Assembly: GCF_003672135.1 (NCBI RefSeq)
Contig: NC_039506.1
Span: 23,282,497-23,346,496, forward strand
Length of the DNA stretch: 64,000 nucleotides
Reading direction: 5' to 3'
From: Ooceraea biroi
Lineage: Eukaryota > Arthropoda > Insecta > Hymenoptera > Formicidae
Each line of letters opens with the position of its first letter. The first letter of the stretch is position 1. This document shows positions 1 through 10,195 of the stretch, piece by piece. Position numbers and translations under genes: made by a program. The notes beneath the pieces were generated by a model. The model had not been told where the DNA came from and did no database searches. It saw nothing but the letters and a program-made list of their open reading frames with translations.

Positions 1-3000
1 AAATGGAAACATCAGGATGTTGTTCGCGAAGCGCGTAAGCGGCTATTATTAGCGGGATAGCGTTTTCCAGTCGCTGGACATCAATATCCTTCGATCTCAC
101 ACTCCGCGTGAAGGACGACTTCCTTTTGTACACGTCCAGTTCCTTTTCGCACGCGCATTTCTTTTTTACGTCTAGTCTAGATGCTACGATTATACATGTT
201 TGTGGAACAATCATGCGAATACGCGAAGTGTGTCTCTGATTGCCACCTAGCACGCTCGTAATGACCTTAGGAGAGATTAAAGTCTGATCGATCGTCGCAC
301 AGTTGCAGGTGGTTATGCGATGTTCTTTCTCTTCTTAAGGTGCACGTAGAGTTGCAACCGGAAAAAGAATTCTAGCGATACGAAAAAAACGGGATACTCA
401 ACGCGCAATTAAATGATGAATTATGATGAACACGCTACATGATGAATGATTCGTAAAGAACATGAAAAATAACGTACATGTAAGTGCACATGTAAAAGAG
501 AGATAAACAAGAAACCAAGTTTCCTCTATTATTCCACTAAATATTTGAAAATTGTTCTTTATCATAATTTAGTCTCGAATTGATATCTCTATCCGGGTCA
601 AAGTTCAGACTGCCGCACAATATTTTGTCTCGTTATACAAAACTTTCCTTCTTCGAAATTATTCGCTAATTTTTCTTTCTACGATACTAATCCGCCTTTT
701 ACTCCTTCAATAAAGGAACTTTCAGGTCATTGGAAAATACAATAGAGAAGATCCGCAGAACGAAGTCACTGAAGTCGCCGGGGAAAGCCAGAAAAGAAGA
801 GAAGGAAGAGAGAGAGAGAGAGAAAGAGAGAACGTGGAAAGCGGTAGGCAAAGGAGTCCACGGTTTAACGGTAGAATCTCGAGGAGGACCTCGTGGTAGC
901 CGCTCGTCGTCGCGTTTCGTCCCGTTTGACACACTTACTCGAGAGACCTCGCATGATCGCCTCCCGAGTGCAAGGTCGGTCGGCTTACCATTAAATCTTC
1001 CTGCGTGCGCGCGCATATGGCAGATACAGCGCGCGATTCCGACGCTCGGATTAAGAATTACGCCTATGTATCTACCTGCCGCGTCGTTCTTCGATTTACA
1101 ACAACGGTACAGCCCGTCTTTAGGTCGGCTCGGCGCGCTGTACAGAGTTTGACCCCATTAACCGAATAAATTAAACGATACCGCGCATCTCCGTTTATAT
1201 TTCGTTTTACCAGGAATCTACGCCAATGGCGCGGGATCTCTCGATGACCGGCCGCACATTTGCGCCTCTGCGTTAGCATACTTCAAAACGCGCGATTGCC
1301 AGAACGCAAAACCGTATCGAGACAATGAACTCGGAGAAAATGCGCGACGTGACGTCCCTCGATTCTCGAGATCGTTTTCATAAATTGCAGTTAATTATCG
1401 CTATTACTAGACGCTATAATTAACTATACATATTAACAAGGGAATTTTCCTTCGCTCTTCCGCCGGCGCACAGAACTTTTGCGAGACATGCTCATTTGTA
1501 TTAAAAAAAAGATCTCAACTTTTGTATCGCGTAAGTTAATTTTAAATTGCGAGAAAGAAATTGATGATCTATTTAATAAAGATCGATTATTTAATTTCAT
1601 TTGTTTTCCAATCTTCTTATCATGTTTATTTGTAAGGCATCAGGAATGCACTCTTAACAGTATCTGCCATTGGTTTGCCAGCTACCTGAATATTTATCTA
1701 ACGCTGCGATCGGGACGATAAGACCAGCTATCTAAAACGGTCTTTGCGTACAATTCTCATTGGCACACTTAAGGACAGGTTGCATTGACACGACGGCACG
1801 ATCACGTCCCGCAATAGAATAGAGCCAATACAAAAATATCATAACTTTACAAATCGCTCTTTATGACGCAAGATAAAGTGCTATCATTTTATCTAGAGGA
1901 AATATCGTGGGCACATCTATTTTGATACAAAAAGACTTTGTTTGTTTTTATCGAAAAGCACTTAATATATACACATTATACACATTAAAATCTAATACCG
2001 TGCAAAAACGAAGACTTTTCTCAAGGGAAATCTGATCGATAGTGCGCCCCGGCGAAAGTTCAATTGCAAGCTCCTAAATGGCAATTCCAAGGTAGCCTGT
2101 TTCCATTTAAGGAGTCATTCCCCCCTGGAAACTCGATGAAAAGAAAGTCCCGCGAACTCGCTCCAGGCTCACCCTCGATCGAACCGAATCATACGCTGCG
2201 CGATCGGATCGATCGAAAATACAAGCAACATCGATACAAGCACAAATAGCCGACTCTATCTAATCGAAATATCGAGACCGTAATATGCCGATACGCATAT
2301 CACGAAATTACGATCCCTTGTTAGATCGGCGATCGTGTTTACGTCAGATTTTCTTCTTACAGATATGTCATCGGCCGAGCATTAACACGGCCGATGAATC
2401 GATCAACAGTCTTATTCAATCATGCTGTACTTGATTCAAAGAGAAGTACTCCGACATTCTTTGCAAAAAGAACAAAAGATCCCCCGTTTATCCGACGTTG
2501 CGATAACGGCAGATTTACCGATAAAATTCTAACTACAACTGACGCCACAAATAATTGCCGATAAGATAAGAGAATGCCAGCCGCGCGGAATGGACGGAAT
2601 TTGTACCGCACGCGATGTAGATCAATCGATCCGCGATCGGTATCGCGATCGCCGGCCGATCCCCGGACCGAAATCCCGGAGGCGCCCCTCTTCCCTTCCT
2701 TCCCTCCTCCCCTCCAGCCGCCAATGAAAAACCAGTCCATTCCGCGGCCTTTCATTTTTCCCGTGGCCGATCGCTTTCCGGATTCCGCCGAGACAACTTT
2801 TCCCGGGCGAGGTGGGCATAATAATGTCGAGGGAACGACGTCGGCCGCGCTTTTCGTTCGCTTCTGTGCCATCTGCAGCGACACCGCGCGTAAATGCCTG
2901 CTCGAATACGCATAAACTACCACGGGCCAAAGGGTGAGGAGGTGCGCGATGGGACGCGCGGGACGGACGGGCTCAGGCGCCCTCGATGACTCCATGCGTA

Positions 3001-4037
3001 AAGAGACGTGCGGCGCACGGCGCACCAACTGCGAAGCACGGGACGCTCGCGTGCGGCTGTTCCGTTTGCCGTATCAAACTTTAAACGCGCGTCTGTTCCG
3101 TAATTCTTGCGTCGCAGTGCCGCATAAAGGGCCCGTTTGTCGCAGACCGTCCCCTCGGATGGATCTGCTCCGAAAAGATTTCGCGTCGAGCCGGGTGTAC
3201 TCTCAGCGAATCGTTTATTCTCCCCCCTCTCCCTCCCCCGAGTCCTCGGCGTTCCGCACGAGCACCGGAGAATAATTTCGTGCTCGCCCGTTCGCGACGG
3301 CGGAAGCGCGACAAGAGAGACGTTGGCGCGAGGATCACTTTCGCACGGTCGTGGTATCCGAGTTTGAGAGTCGCACGACGGGCAAACCGGTCTTGACCCC
3401 TGATGTAACGTTGGATACGTTGCAGCCGAAAAACTTATACGACACACGTGACGAGAGGAGCGTTGCTTCGCCGTGGTAACGGCCGAAACTTGTCACGACT
3501 CGTTCGCGAGGCGAGGCGAGGCGAGCAACGGCACGTACGCGCGTACGACACTCGCGTGTGCGCGCGCGCGCGTGCCGCGTCCGTTGCTCGAGATCGCGAA
3601 CGGCGACGCGTCGGCGAACGGCGGGGACCCGTCGTGCGAACAACGGAAATATTACAAACGATTTCTCGGGCGCACGGGAGACGGACGGGACGAGCCCGGC
3701 GTCCGCGACATCGAGAGGCGAACGTGACGTGATGAAGTAAAAACAAAAGCAAGTGGCAGGCCGGACGCTCAATTTTCACGGTCGCGGCGTCCAGCAGAGA
3801 AGAGAAAGAGGGAAGGAAGGAGAGAGAATTCTCCTCTCTCTCTCTCGAGCATTTCCCCCGCGGGAACAAGCGGGAACTAGTCGCTCCACGCCCATAGCGC
3901 GTACGGGACGATCGCCTCCTTTTTCCTCCGTCTCCCCTCCATCCCCGATGCCTATCTACATATCCATCTATCTCACTATCTACCTAGCTGTCCGTCTGTC
4001 CTGCATGCCGATTCGCGATCGCGCGTGGCACACTCAC
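1..4037 (-). other. Clic intron 1 (noncoding, CpG-rich right half)
   Basis: About 4 kb with no recognisable coding exon on either strand. The left half is AT-rich. From about 2570 to 3950 it becomes CpG-rich, which produces many long overlapping open frames in all frames, a usual side effect of few stop codons. A purine tract (AG repeats) lies near 806-830, and opposed GA and CT tracts lie near 3800-3850. The CpG-rich block next to the first exon may hold promoter or intronic regulatory DNA. This is inferred from composition only. Confidence 0.5.
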
Positions 4038-4106
4038 CTTGATGATCAGCTCAATCTCGGGCACGTCGCCGTTACTAGTGCCGTTCTCGTGGCTGTCGTC
4101 CGCCAT
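4038..4106 (-). CDS. Clic: Clic (chloride intracellular channel), first coding exon, partial
   Basis: CLIC proteins are soluble glutathione-S-transferase-fold proteins that can associate with membranes. The exon encodes 23 residues, beginning MADDSHENG and ending DVPEIELIIK, and is followed by a clean donor (AAG|GTGAGTG). The ending matches the N-terminus I recall for insect Clic, where the next exon continues into the thioredoxin-like domain with the CxxC-type site. The phase at the border is 0. No exon matching that continuation was found in 1-4037 on the minus strand, so it should lie beyond the left edge, making the first intron longer than 4 kb. A longer open frame runs upstream to about 4301, but the ATG at 4106 gives the family-like N-terminus. 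The identification rests on one short exon. It is specific but not confirmed by the core domain. Confidence 0.72.
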
Positions 4107-4474
4107 CCTGGGAGAGATCTCCGTTTGCGACGAATGGAAGAAGGCACTTTTGTCTCGCGACGGTTTCTCGGTAGCTCTCGTGCTTGCAAGCGACAGTGGC
4201 GGCAGCGGCAGCGGCAACTCCCTCCCTCCCGTAACTTGACACGAGCGTAACTTGAGCAAACTCAACAAACCAACGAAACACGATGGAAGCTCGCGGAACA
4301 CTGACGCAACGCGCGCCGCGCCACGTTCAGTGTTCCCGCCGCTGGCGCCGCCTACAGTGCGTCCGTCGAATCACGTGATACGAGCTATCGAGATTTCTCG
4401 ATCTAAAGAGCGCCAAACTTTAAAAGCGATTTAATCTCTGTGTGCATTCGGTCTTGAAACGCAGTCTCAAGAAA
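4107..4474 (-). promoter_or_regulatory. Clic 5' UTR and promoter region (approximate)
   Basis: This stretch lies directly upstream of the Clic start codon. It is CpG-rich up to about 4340, then changes abruptly to AT-rich DNA. No splice acceptor was needed upstream of the ATG, so part of it is probably 5' UTR. No clear TATA box or initiator was pinned down. The limits come from base composition and from the start of the duplicated KBP-array flank near 4475. Confidence 0.35.
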
Positions 4475-4560
4475 TATGATTTTCTAATACATGACGTATA
4501 GAACATAGTACATTATAATATGCATATACTGTTTAATTATAAGACTATATGTATTGGATG
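4475..4560. repeat. Left-edge remnant of the KBP tandem array (truncated 3' flank)
   Basis: The sequence from about 4477 is nearly identical to the stretch from about 12632 (shared core TTTCTAATACATGACGTATA). At 12632 that sequence lies downstream of the third KBP fragment. Here it lies left of copy A and runs straight into DNA matching 14220-14340, the upstream flank of a unit. The simplest reading is that another KBP unit once stood to the left and was deleted, leaving a scrap of its 3' flank. Confidence 0.6.
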
Positions 4561-5133
4561 TATTAATAGATGTTATTGATGTAATAGATGTATGATGCGT
4601 TATATAATTTTGATTGATTTGATATTATTTATATTCTATTAGTTTTATTTCCAACAAATCCAAGAAGTTCTTGGATTTGTTTACTTCGATTAAAAACTAT
4701 AAAATCAAATGTATATTTGACGTGTTAATCGATATATGATAATTATAATATAATTTCGATGTTAATCTTTTTTATACCTTGTTACTTTAATATTATCTAC
4801 TTTTATATTTAAAGTTTTTCATAAACATTAGACTAAAATATGTGATATCGTTATATGTACATCTCACTTATAAATATATAAATAGTCGCGATGAAATATA
4901 TCAAATGCCAGTTTGAATTAATGTCTTTGAATACGTGTATTTCAATCATGAAATTATTAAATTTTTAATTTCGATTTATAACATGTTTTTGTATTATAAA
5001 CCACAACACATAAAGTATTACAATATATTTTACTGCCAACTAATTTCTCCTGCTAATGGTCTAAAAGAATAATACAGAAGTCTTCCAAAGCAAAACATCG
5101 TCCAAGCTACTGACATTGAACAACGATACATAC

Positions 5134-5279
5134 CTGTGTTTATGTTTACAGAAATTCCTATAGTTTGCCGAAAACAAGGTCTCATTACATGTTAGGCAAG
5201 CGAAACGTAAGGAGTGTAGGAAAATCAGATCTGAACAGTGCTTAATTGTATTTGGCCTCATCGAAACGATTAACATCAA
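5134..5279 (-). other. Possible first exon of a divergent Cys/His-rich protein (copy 1)
   Basis: Just upstream of KBP copy A, on the opposite strand, an open frame encodes CLTCNETLFSANYRNFCKHKH and then a donor (CACAG|GTATGT) at 5133. In-frame ATGs occur at its 5' end. The pattern C-x2-C followed about 14 residues later by H-x-H looks like a variant zinc-binding finger. A matching frame with the same donor is found upstream of copy B. No continuation exon was recognised further left, so it may be a remnant of a gene that once shared a bidirectional promoter with KBP. The product is not recognised. Confidence 0.35.
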
Positions 5280-5402
5280 AGTTTATATATTAGAATTCTC
5301 CGTTTGCTATTTATTCACGTTATAAAATTAATAACACACCATAGGAAAAGGCAATTTGGCGACCTGATACGAGCAGCTATTCTTACCTAAAAGAAGCAAA
5401 AA

Positions 5403-7660
5403 ATGTATAAGTACATGGAGGAGTATCGACAGAACCTAGCGTCAGAGTTACTAAATTCTGGTAAGATATAAAAATTGTGTATCTAATACATTCACTGCCA
5501 CTCGCATATTAGATGCCACTAGCGTATTAGATTTTCCATTCACACAAACTGCCCAGTAAACACAAAGTAACAGTAATATACATGTTATGTTATAATTTTC
5601 CATTCATTAATATAAATACAACATAACATACGTGTTATGTAACAATTACATTGTTGAGTGGGAAATTATAACATAACATGTATATTACTGTTACTTTGTG
5701 TTTACTGGGTGGATTAATAAGATTAACCGTAATATACATACATCACTATAATCATTTCGGAAGTCTTAATAAATAAAAACATTAAGTGGTTTAGAAATAC
5801 ATTTTTTGCGTTATGGTTTCCTCTTATTATGCAACAGTCTTTATCTCACAAATGTAACTGTGTGTTATAATATTATTTACTTGTGAACAATGCCACGCTT
5901 GTCTAAAAATCCACTTTAATAAACAAGAGTAAAATATATTACTCTTCATGTGTTTTAACACATGTATTGTATGACGAGCAGAAGTGACCTACATGTACGT
6001 GTAAGCGACAAGTTTACTGACGGTCATCGATGATGTAACCATCAAAGTAGCCAATGTGTTACAAATAAACTATACAGCGTCAATTAAAGTCTACTTTTAA
6101 TGTTATTTTGCAGAAGTGAGAAGATTGCCTTCGGATATGCAGGGTATCGACATTACTGATGAATTCCAGAAAGTGTTAGAAGCAACACATGACGAAGCGA
6201 TTGCGCAGAAAGAAACACATCGTGAAGTGACAAACAGTTCGGTGAAAACAATGAAACACAAGTTAAGTGTTTTATTTGAAAAGATAAAAGGTAAAATTAG
6301 CTCAACAGAGACAAGCTTCGACGACATTATAAGCCTTGCAACATCTTACTGTAACATGGGTATTGTGTACAAGGACGGTACAACAGAAGAGGACTTAGTC
6401 AATGGTCAGAGCTATTTGAAGAAATGTCTAGACTTATTAAACGGAAAAGAATTGGATCCTAGAGCTATTTTGCTTATTATGAGAGCATCTGTGCAACTGG
6501 ATCGTGTTTTCTGTCAACTCAATGAAGCAGAAAAATGTTGTTCATTCTCACATAAAGCGATCGGTTTCTATCTCGAATACACAAAGCAGGGTAGTGAATT
6601 TCCTGCGCCCATCGTTTCACGCCTCTCGGTTAATCTTGATATTGAAGAAGCGTGCTCAAACACAATGCTTTCTTTGGTGACATTGTGTTCAGAACTTTTA
6701 TATCATATAAACAACTGTGAGTGCGATACCTGGGATGTAGAAACTCTTGTAAAACCTATGCATAACTTTTTCATGAACCAATGGATAGAGGCAACAGCGA
6801 ATCCGGTAACAAAAGGTTATGCTTGGGCTTCTGCCACAGTAGACTTTTCTCGTTTTTTCATAAATCAGTTGCGCTTAAGTGATACTAGGAATTATCTCGC
6901 TGCTGCAGAATATATCTTAGATGCATATAAAGAGGAAGTAAAGAAGTATGTGTCTGGGAATTTTTCTACTCCGGCTTTTCTCAATATACTAGAGTGTGTT
7001 GCTACAAGATGGAGCATTTTTGGTAATAAGGTTTTGCTTTGTTCGAAATATAACTTGTTTAACGTGTTTAAAAATGTCAAAGTTAGCAGAGTAGGTAATT
7101 ACAAATCAACGCCTTCTGTCGAGTTACCTACAAAATCATTAATATTCACGGACTTGGAGGTTGATATAGAACATATTGTCAGTAAAATTCCTCTTAATGT
7201 GTCAAATCTCGATGATGTTGTTGTAGTTTGCGATCATATTATGAAATGGTTTGAAATGTTTAAAACACACGTATCTACAGAAATTTATAATTCCTCTTTT
7301 ATGGTAAGAACATTATGTTTAATAGAAGTAGGCAACTACTTGACGTACTTTGAGGCAGACAAAGTCGAACAGATGAAATGTCATAAAGAGCGAATAGAGT
7401 TTTTAATAAATGAGCATAATTTTATCAGTTCTAAAGACAAAAATGTATTTGGTATACTCCATCTACATTGTAATTTTCAACTAATGCTTACGTATGGCAA
7501 ACTTCTAGACATGATACTAGAGGATGCCGAAATCACTGAAAAACGATTTGAGGACGTAGAAAAGGAAGTACATAACTATGTGCAAAGTAGTGCAGAATAT
7601 TCTAAAAAGTACTTAGAAGAGTTGGATTTTCTATTTAGCGATTGCGAAAAGCAAGATTAA
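5403..7660 (+). CDS. KIF-binding protein family (KBP/KIFBP), tandem copy A
   Basis: Two exons: 5403-5460 (MYKYMEEYRQ..., ending phase 1 at TCTG|GTAAGA) and 6114-7660 (after TTTTGCAG), giving 534 aa and a TAA stop. KBP is an alpha-helical, TPR-like protein that binds the motor domains of a subset of kinesins and keeps them off microtubules. Family resemblance is seen around YAWASATVDFSRFFINQL, which resembles the human EWAINAATLSQFYINKL block, in the later LIEVGNYLTYFEAD segment (human LFKVLAFFETD), and in the MKCHKERIEFL segment. The protein is shorter than human KBP (about 621 aa). The frame is uninterrupted, so the gene is probably functional. A 158-bp MITE sits in its intron. A likely polyadenylation signal AATAAA lies at 8176, just before a mariner insertion. 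Confidence in the family is good. Orthology versus lineage-specific paralogy cannot be settled here. Confidence 0.8.
5552..5709. mobile_element. 158-bp MITE in KBP-A intron 1
   Basis: Near-perfect terminal inverted repeats of about 46-50 bp begin CCCAGTAAACACAAAGTAAC and end with its reverse complement, ...TTTACTGGG. A second small palindrome (around ACATAACATACGTGTTATGT) sits in the middle. There is no coding capacity. KBP copy B lacks it: near 10335 its intron passes straight across the equivalent point between ATTTTCC and GGATTAACC, an empty site. A two-base TG may be the target duplication, but this is weak. Superfamily not assigned. Confidence 0.8.
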
Positions 7661-8175
7661 CGTGGAACATGATCCAGTTCTCATAAATGCGATTGTATCA
7701 ATGTTTGTTATGACTACAGAAAAACTTTTTATAAATCAAAACTTCTGTTTCTTATAAATTTGACAAGCATGTACAGAAATGTTCAGATATGAGTAATGAA
7801 TATATAATGTAGAACATAATATCTGTTATATCATGCATAATATTATATTATATACTATATGCGCAACATATTGCGCAATGCTGTACAATAGATATGTGTT
7901 ACATGTTAAATGTAATATAGTATTATATGTATAGGGAACGAAAAACTCACATTTTTATACAATTTTCGACACAACAAAAGCTTTTGCGAAAATGGACTCT
8001 TCTTGTATTTGTTTACTTAAAAATGTAAAATCGCTTTTTTTATTTTGCCTATTAACAATTTTGTAAAACTATGCTAATTTTATTGTATAGTAGTTGGTCT
8101 TTCTCTATAGATTCTATTACGTAGCACATAACATATTCCGCATAAAAAACGTAAAAGAAGTTTAAATATATGTTA

Positions 8176-8181
8176 AATAAA
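8176..8181 (+). terminator. Likely polyadenylation signal of KBP-A
   Basis: AATAAA stands about 515 bases after the KBP-A stop codon. The corresponding flank of the next unit has AATAAA at 14161 in a similar context, so the signal appears to be part of the ancestral unit. The mariner begins only 17 bases downstream. Confidence 0.4.
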
Positions 8182-8197
8182 CTTTTATATGGATATA

Positions 8198-9471
8198 TTG
8201 GGTCGTCCGGAAAGTTCGTGCCGATTTTGAAGGAAAATTCAAAGGCAACATTTTTTTATGTCGATAAATATTTATTGACTTATGTATGCACCGTTTTGTT
8301 TCACAACCTTTGTCCATCTTTCACGCAACTGGAAGATTTCATTCTCCCAGAACTTCTTAGGTTTCTCGGCGAAAAACTCCTCAAGGTGGTTTTTTATGTC
8401 GATCAAAGAGTTGAAGTTCTTGCCGCTAAGAGAATTTTGCAAAGACCTAAATAAGTGAAAGTCTGAAGGTGCAATGTCTGGTGAATACGGTGGGTGAGGT
8501 AGCACATCCCAGCCAAACTCCAACAATTTTTGTCGGGTAGTCAAAGAAACATGAGGTCTGGCATTGTCCTGATGGAACACGACGCCCTTCCTATTGGCTA
8601 ATTCTGGACGTTTTTCCTGAATCGCTGTCTTTAATTCGTCTAGTTGCGAGCAGTACTTATCTGCATTTATCGTTTGGTTGTGTGGTAGGAGCTCATAATA
8701 TAGGATTCCTTTCCAATCCCACCAGACACAGAGCATGACTTTTTTTGGATGAAGGCCAGCTTTCGGAGTGGTTAATGCTGGTTCATTTCGCTTACCCCAG
8801 GATCTTTTTCGTTCTACATTGTTGTAAATCATCCATTTTTCGTCACCCGTCACTAATTGCTTCAAAAATGGTACGTTTTCGTTGCGCTTGTACAGCGAGT
8901 CGCAGATGGAAATGCGATCCATTAAATTTTTTTCGGCCAAATTATGCGGAACCCATATATCATAGCGACTTACATAACCAAGCTCGTGGACAGTGGTTTT
9001 CGATATTTTCAGTATCTCTGCTAATTCACGTGTCGTGTAGCGCGGGTTATTCTCGATCAGTGTCTTGATTTGGTCATCATCAGTAGTAGAGGGTCTGCCG
9101 AGCGTTCTTGGTCTTTAAGGTTAAAATCACCAGCTCTAAACTTAGCGAACCACTTACGTACGGTTCTTTCAGCTAAAGCGCCTTCTCCGTAAACAGAACA
9201 TACCGAATTTGTTGCTTGTGAGGCATTTTTGCCTTTCCGGTAATAGAAAAGCATCAAGTGTCTAAAATATTCTTTGTTTTCTTCCATCTTCAAAAGAGTA
9301 CAAAACTGACACGAATCAATTTATCTAAAACAACTTTTTTCCTAAAGATGCGTTGAAATGTCACCTTTAAGCATATGTATATAAATCGTATGTTTTCAAT
9401 AACATTGATATATTCAGACATGTTCCAACGCCATCTATTAAAATTCGGCACGAACTTTCCGGACGACCCAA
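8198..9471 (-). mobile_element. Mariner transposon, 1,274 bp
   Basis: The ends form inverted repeats (TTGGGTCGTCCGGAAAGTTC at the left, its complement at the right) flanked by TA on both sides (8196-8197 and 9472-9473), the mariner target duplication. The transposase is encoded on the minus strand. The corresponding site in the neighbouring unit, near 14176-14190, is uninterrupted, so the element inserted after the KBP duplication. The length is typical of full-size mariner elements. Confidence 0.95.
8272..9287 (-). pseudogene. Mariner transposase, one frameshift
   Basis: DNA cut-and-paste transposase of the mariner family, DD34D type. The N-terminal part, from the ATG at 9287, carries the helix-turn-helix region (GALAERTVRKWFAKFRAGD). 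The catalytic part shows GDEKW for the first aspartate, HQDNARPH for the second and YSPDIAPSDFHLF for the third, with 34 residues between the last two. The reading frame breaks once near 9095-9100, just after QERS, consistent with a one-base loss. The remainder is then open to the TAA at 8272. Overall length (about 339 codons) fits the family. It is probably inactive as it stands, but very little decayed. Confidence 0.92.
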
Positions 9472-9474
9472 TAC

Positions 9475-10195
9475 ATTAGATAGTTACATTGATCGCGCGT
9501 GTACTAAGAATATATATATTTTATGTATTAATCAATATATGGTAATCATAATATAGTTTTTATTGATTTAATATTACTTATAACTTGTTGTTTTAATTCT
9601 CCTGTGTTATATTTTAATGTTTTTATAACCATTAGACTGAAAGATGTAATATCTTCAAATATACACCTTACTTATAAATAGTCGCGGCGATATATCAACT
9701 GCGAGTTTGAATTAATGACTTTCGAAATATATTTCATTGATTAAATCATTAAACTTTGAGTTTCGATTTATAATATTTTTGTATTAGAAATAACAGCACG
9801 TAAAGTATTACAATATATTTTGCTCCTAATTTCTCCAAATAATGGTCTAAAAGAATAATAATACAGCAGTCTTCTAAACCAAAACATCGTCCAAGGTACA
9901 AGACATTGAACAATGACACATACCTGTGTCTATGTTTACAGAAATTTCTATAGCTCGCAGAAAACAAGTTCTCATTACACGTTAGACAAGCAAAACGTAA
10001 GGACTGGAGGGAAATCAAATCTGATCAGTGTTTTAAATTAATTGACCGTATCTCTCTCTCTCTCGTAGATTGTGGCATTGTAGTTTACATTTTAGAATTC
10101 TCCATTGCTATTTGTTCACGTTAATAACAGATCATACTAAAAGGCAATTTAGCGAGTCGATACGAGGAGCTTTTTTTACAACTTGAGAAGAAAAA
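9475..10195. repeat. Upstream flank of KBP-B, duplicate of 4560-5400
   Basis: The region aligns by eye with the DNA upstream of copy A, with scattered substitutions and small indels. Shared landmarks are AGTCGCGGCGATATATCAA (AGTCGCGATGAAATATATCAA in A), AATGGTCTAAAAGAATAATA, GTTTATGTTTACAGAAATT in near-identical form, and the GTTCACGTTA run before the ATG. It should contain the promoter of each copy. A CT tract near 10052 is unique to B. Confidence 0.7.
9924..10018 (-). other. Possible divergent Cys/His-rich exon, copy 2 (degraded 5' end)
   Basis: This is the duplicate of the minus-strand frame at 5134-5279. It encodes CLTCNENLFSASYRNFCKHRH and keeps the donor (CACAG|GTATGT) at 9923. Differences from copy 1 are mostly conservative. 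Unlike copy 1 there is no in-frame ATG before an upstream stop, so if it was a first exon the start has been lost. The product is not recognised. Confidence 0.3.

Noticed and set aside
730..1152. 140-codon plus-strand frame
   Set aside because: Low-complexity charged tract from an AG repeat, then composition-driven sequence. No domain, and it lies inside the inferred Clic intron.
2420..3869. Several 100-200 codon frames on both strands
   Set aside because: Overlapping frames in a CpG-rich block with few stops, arginine/serine-rich, with no recognisable family or splice structure.
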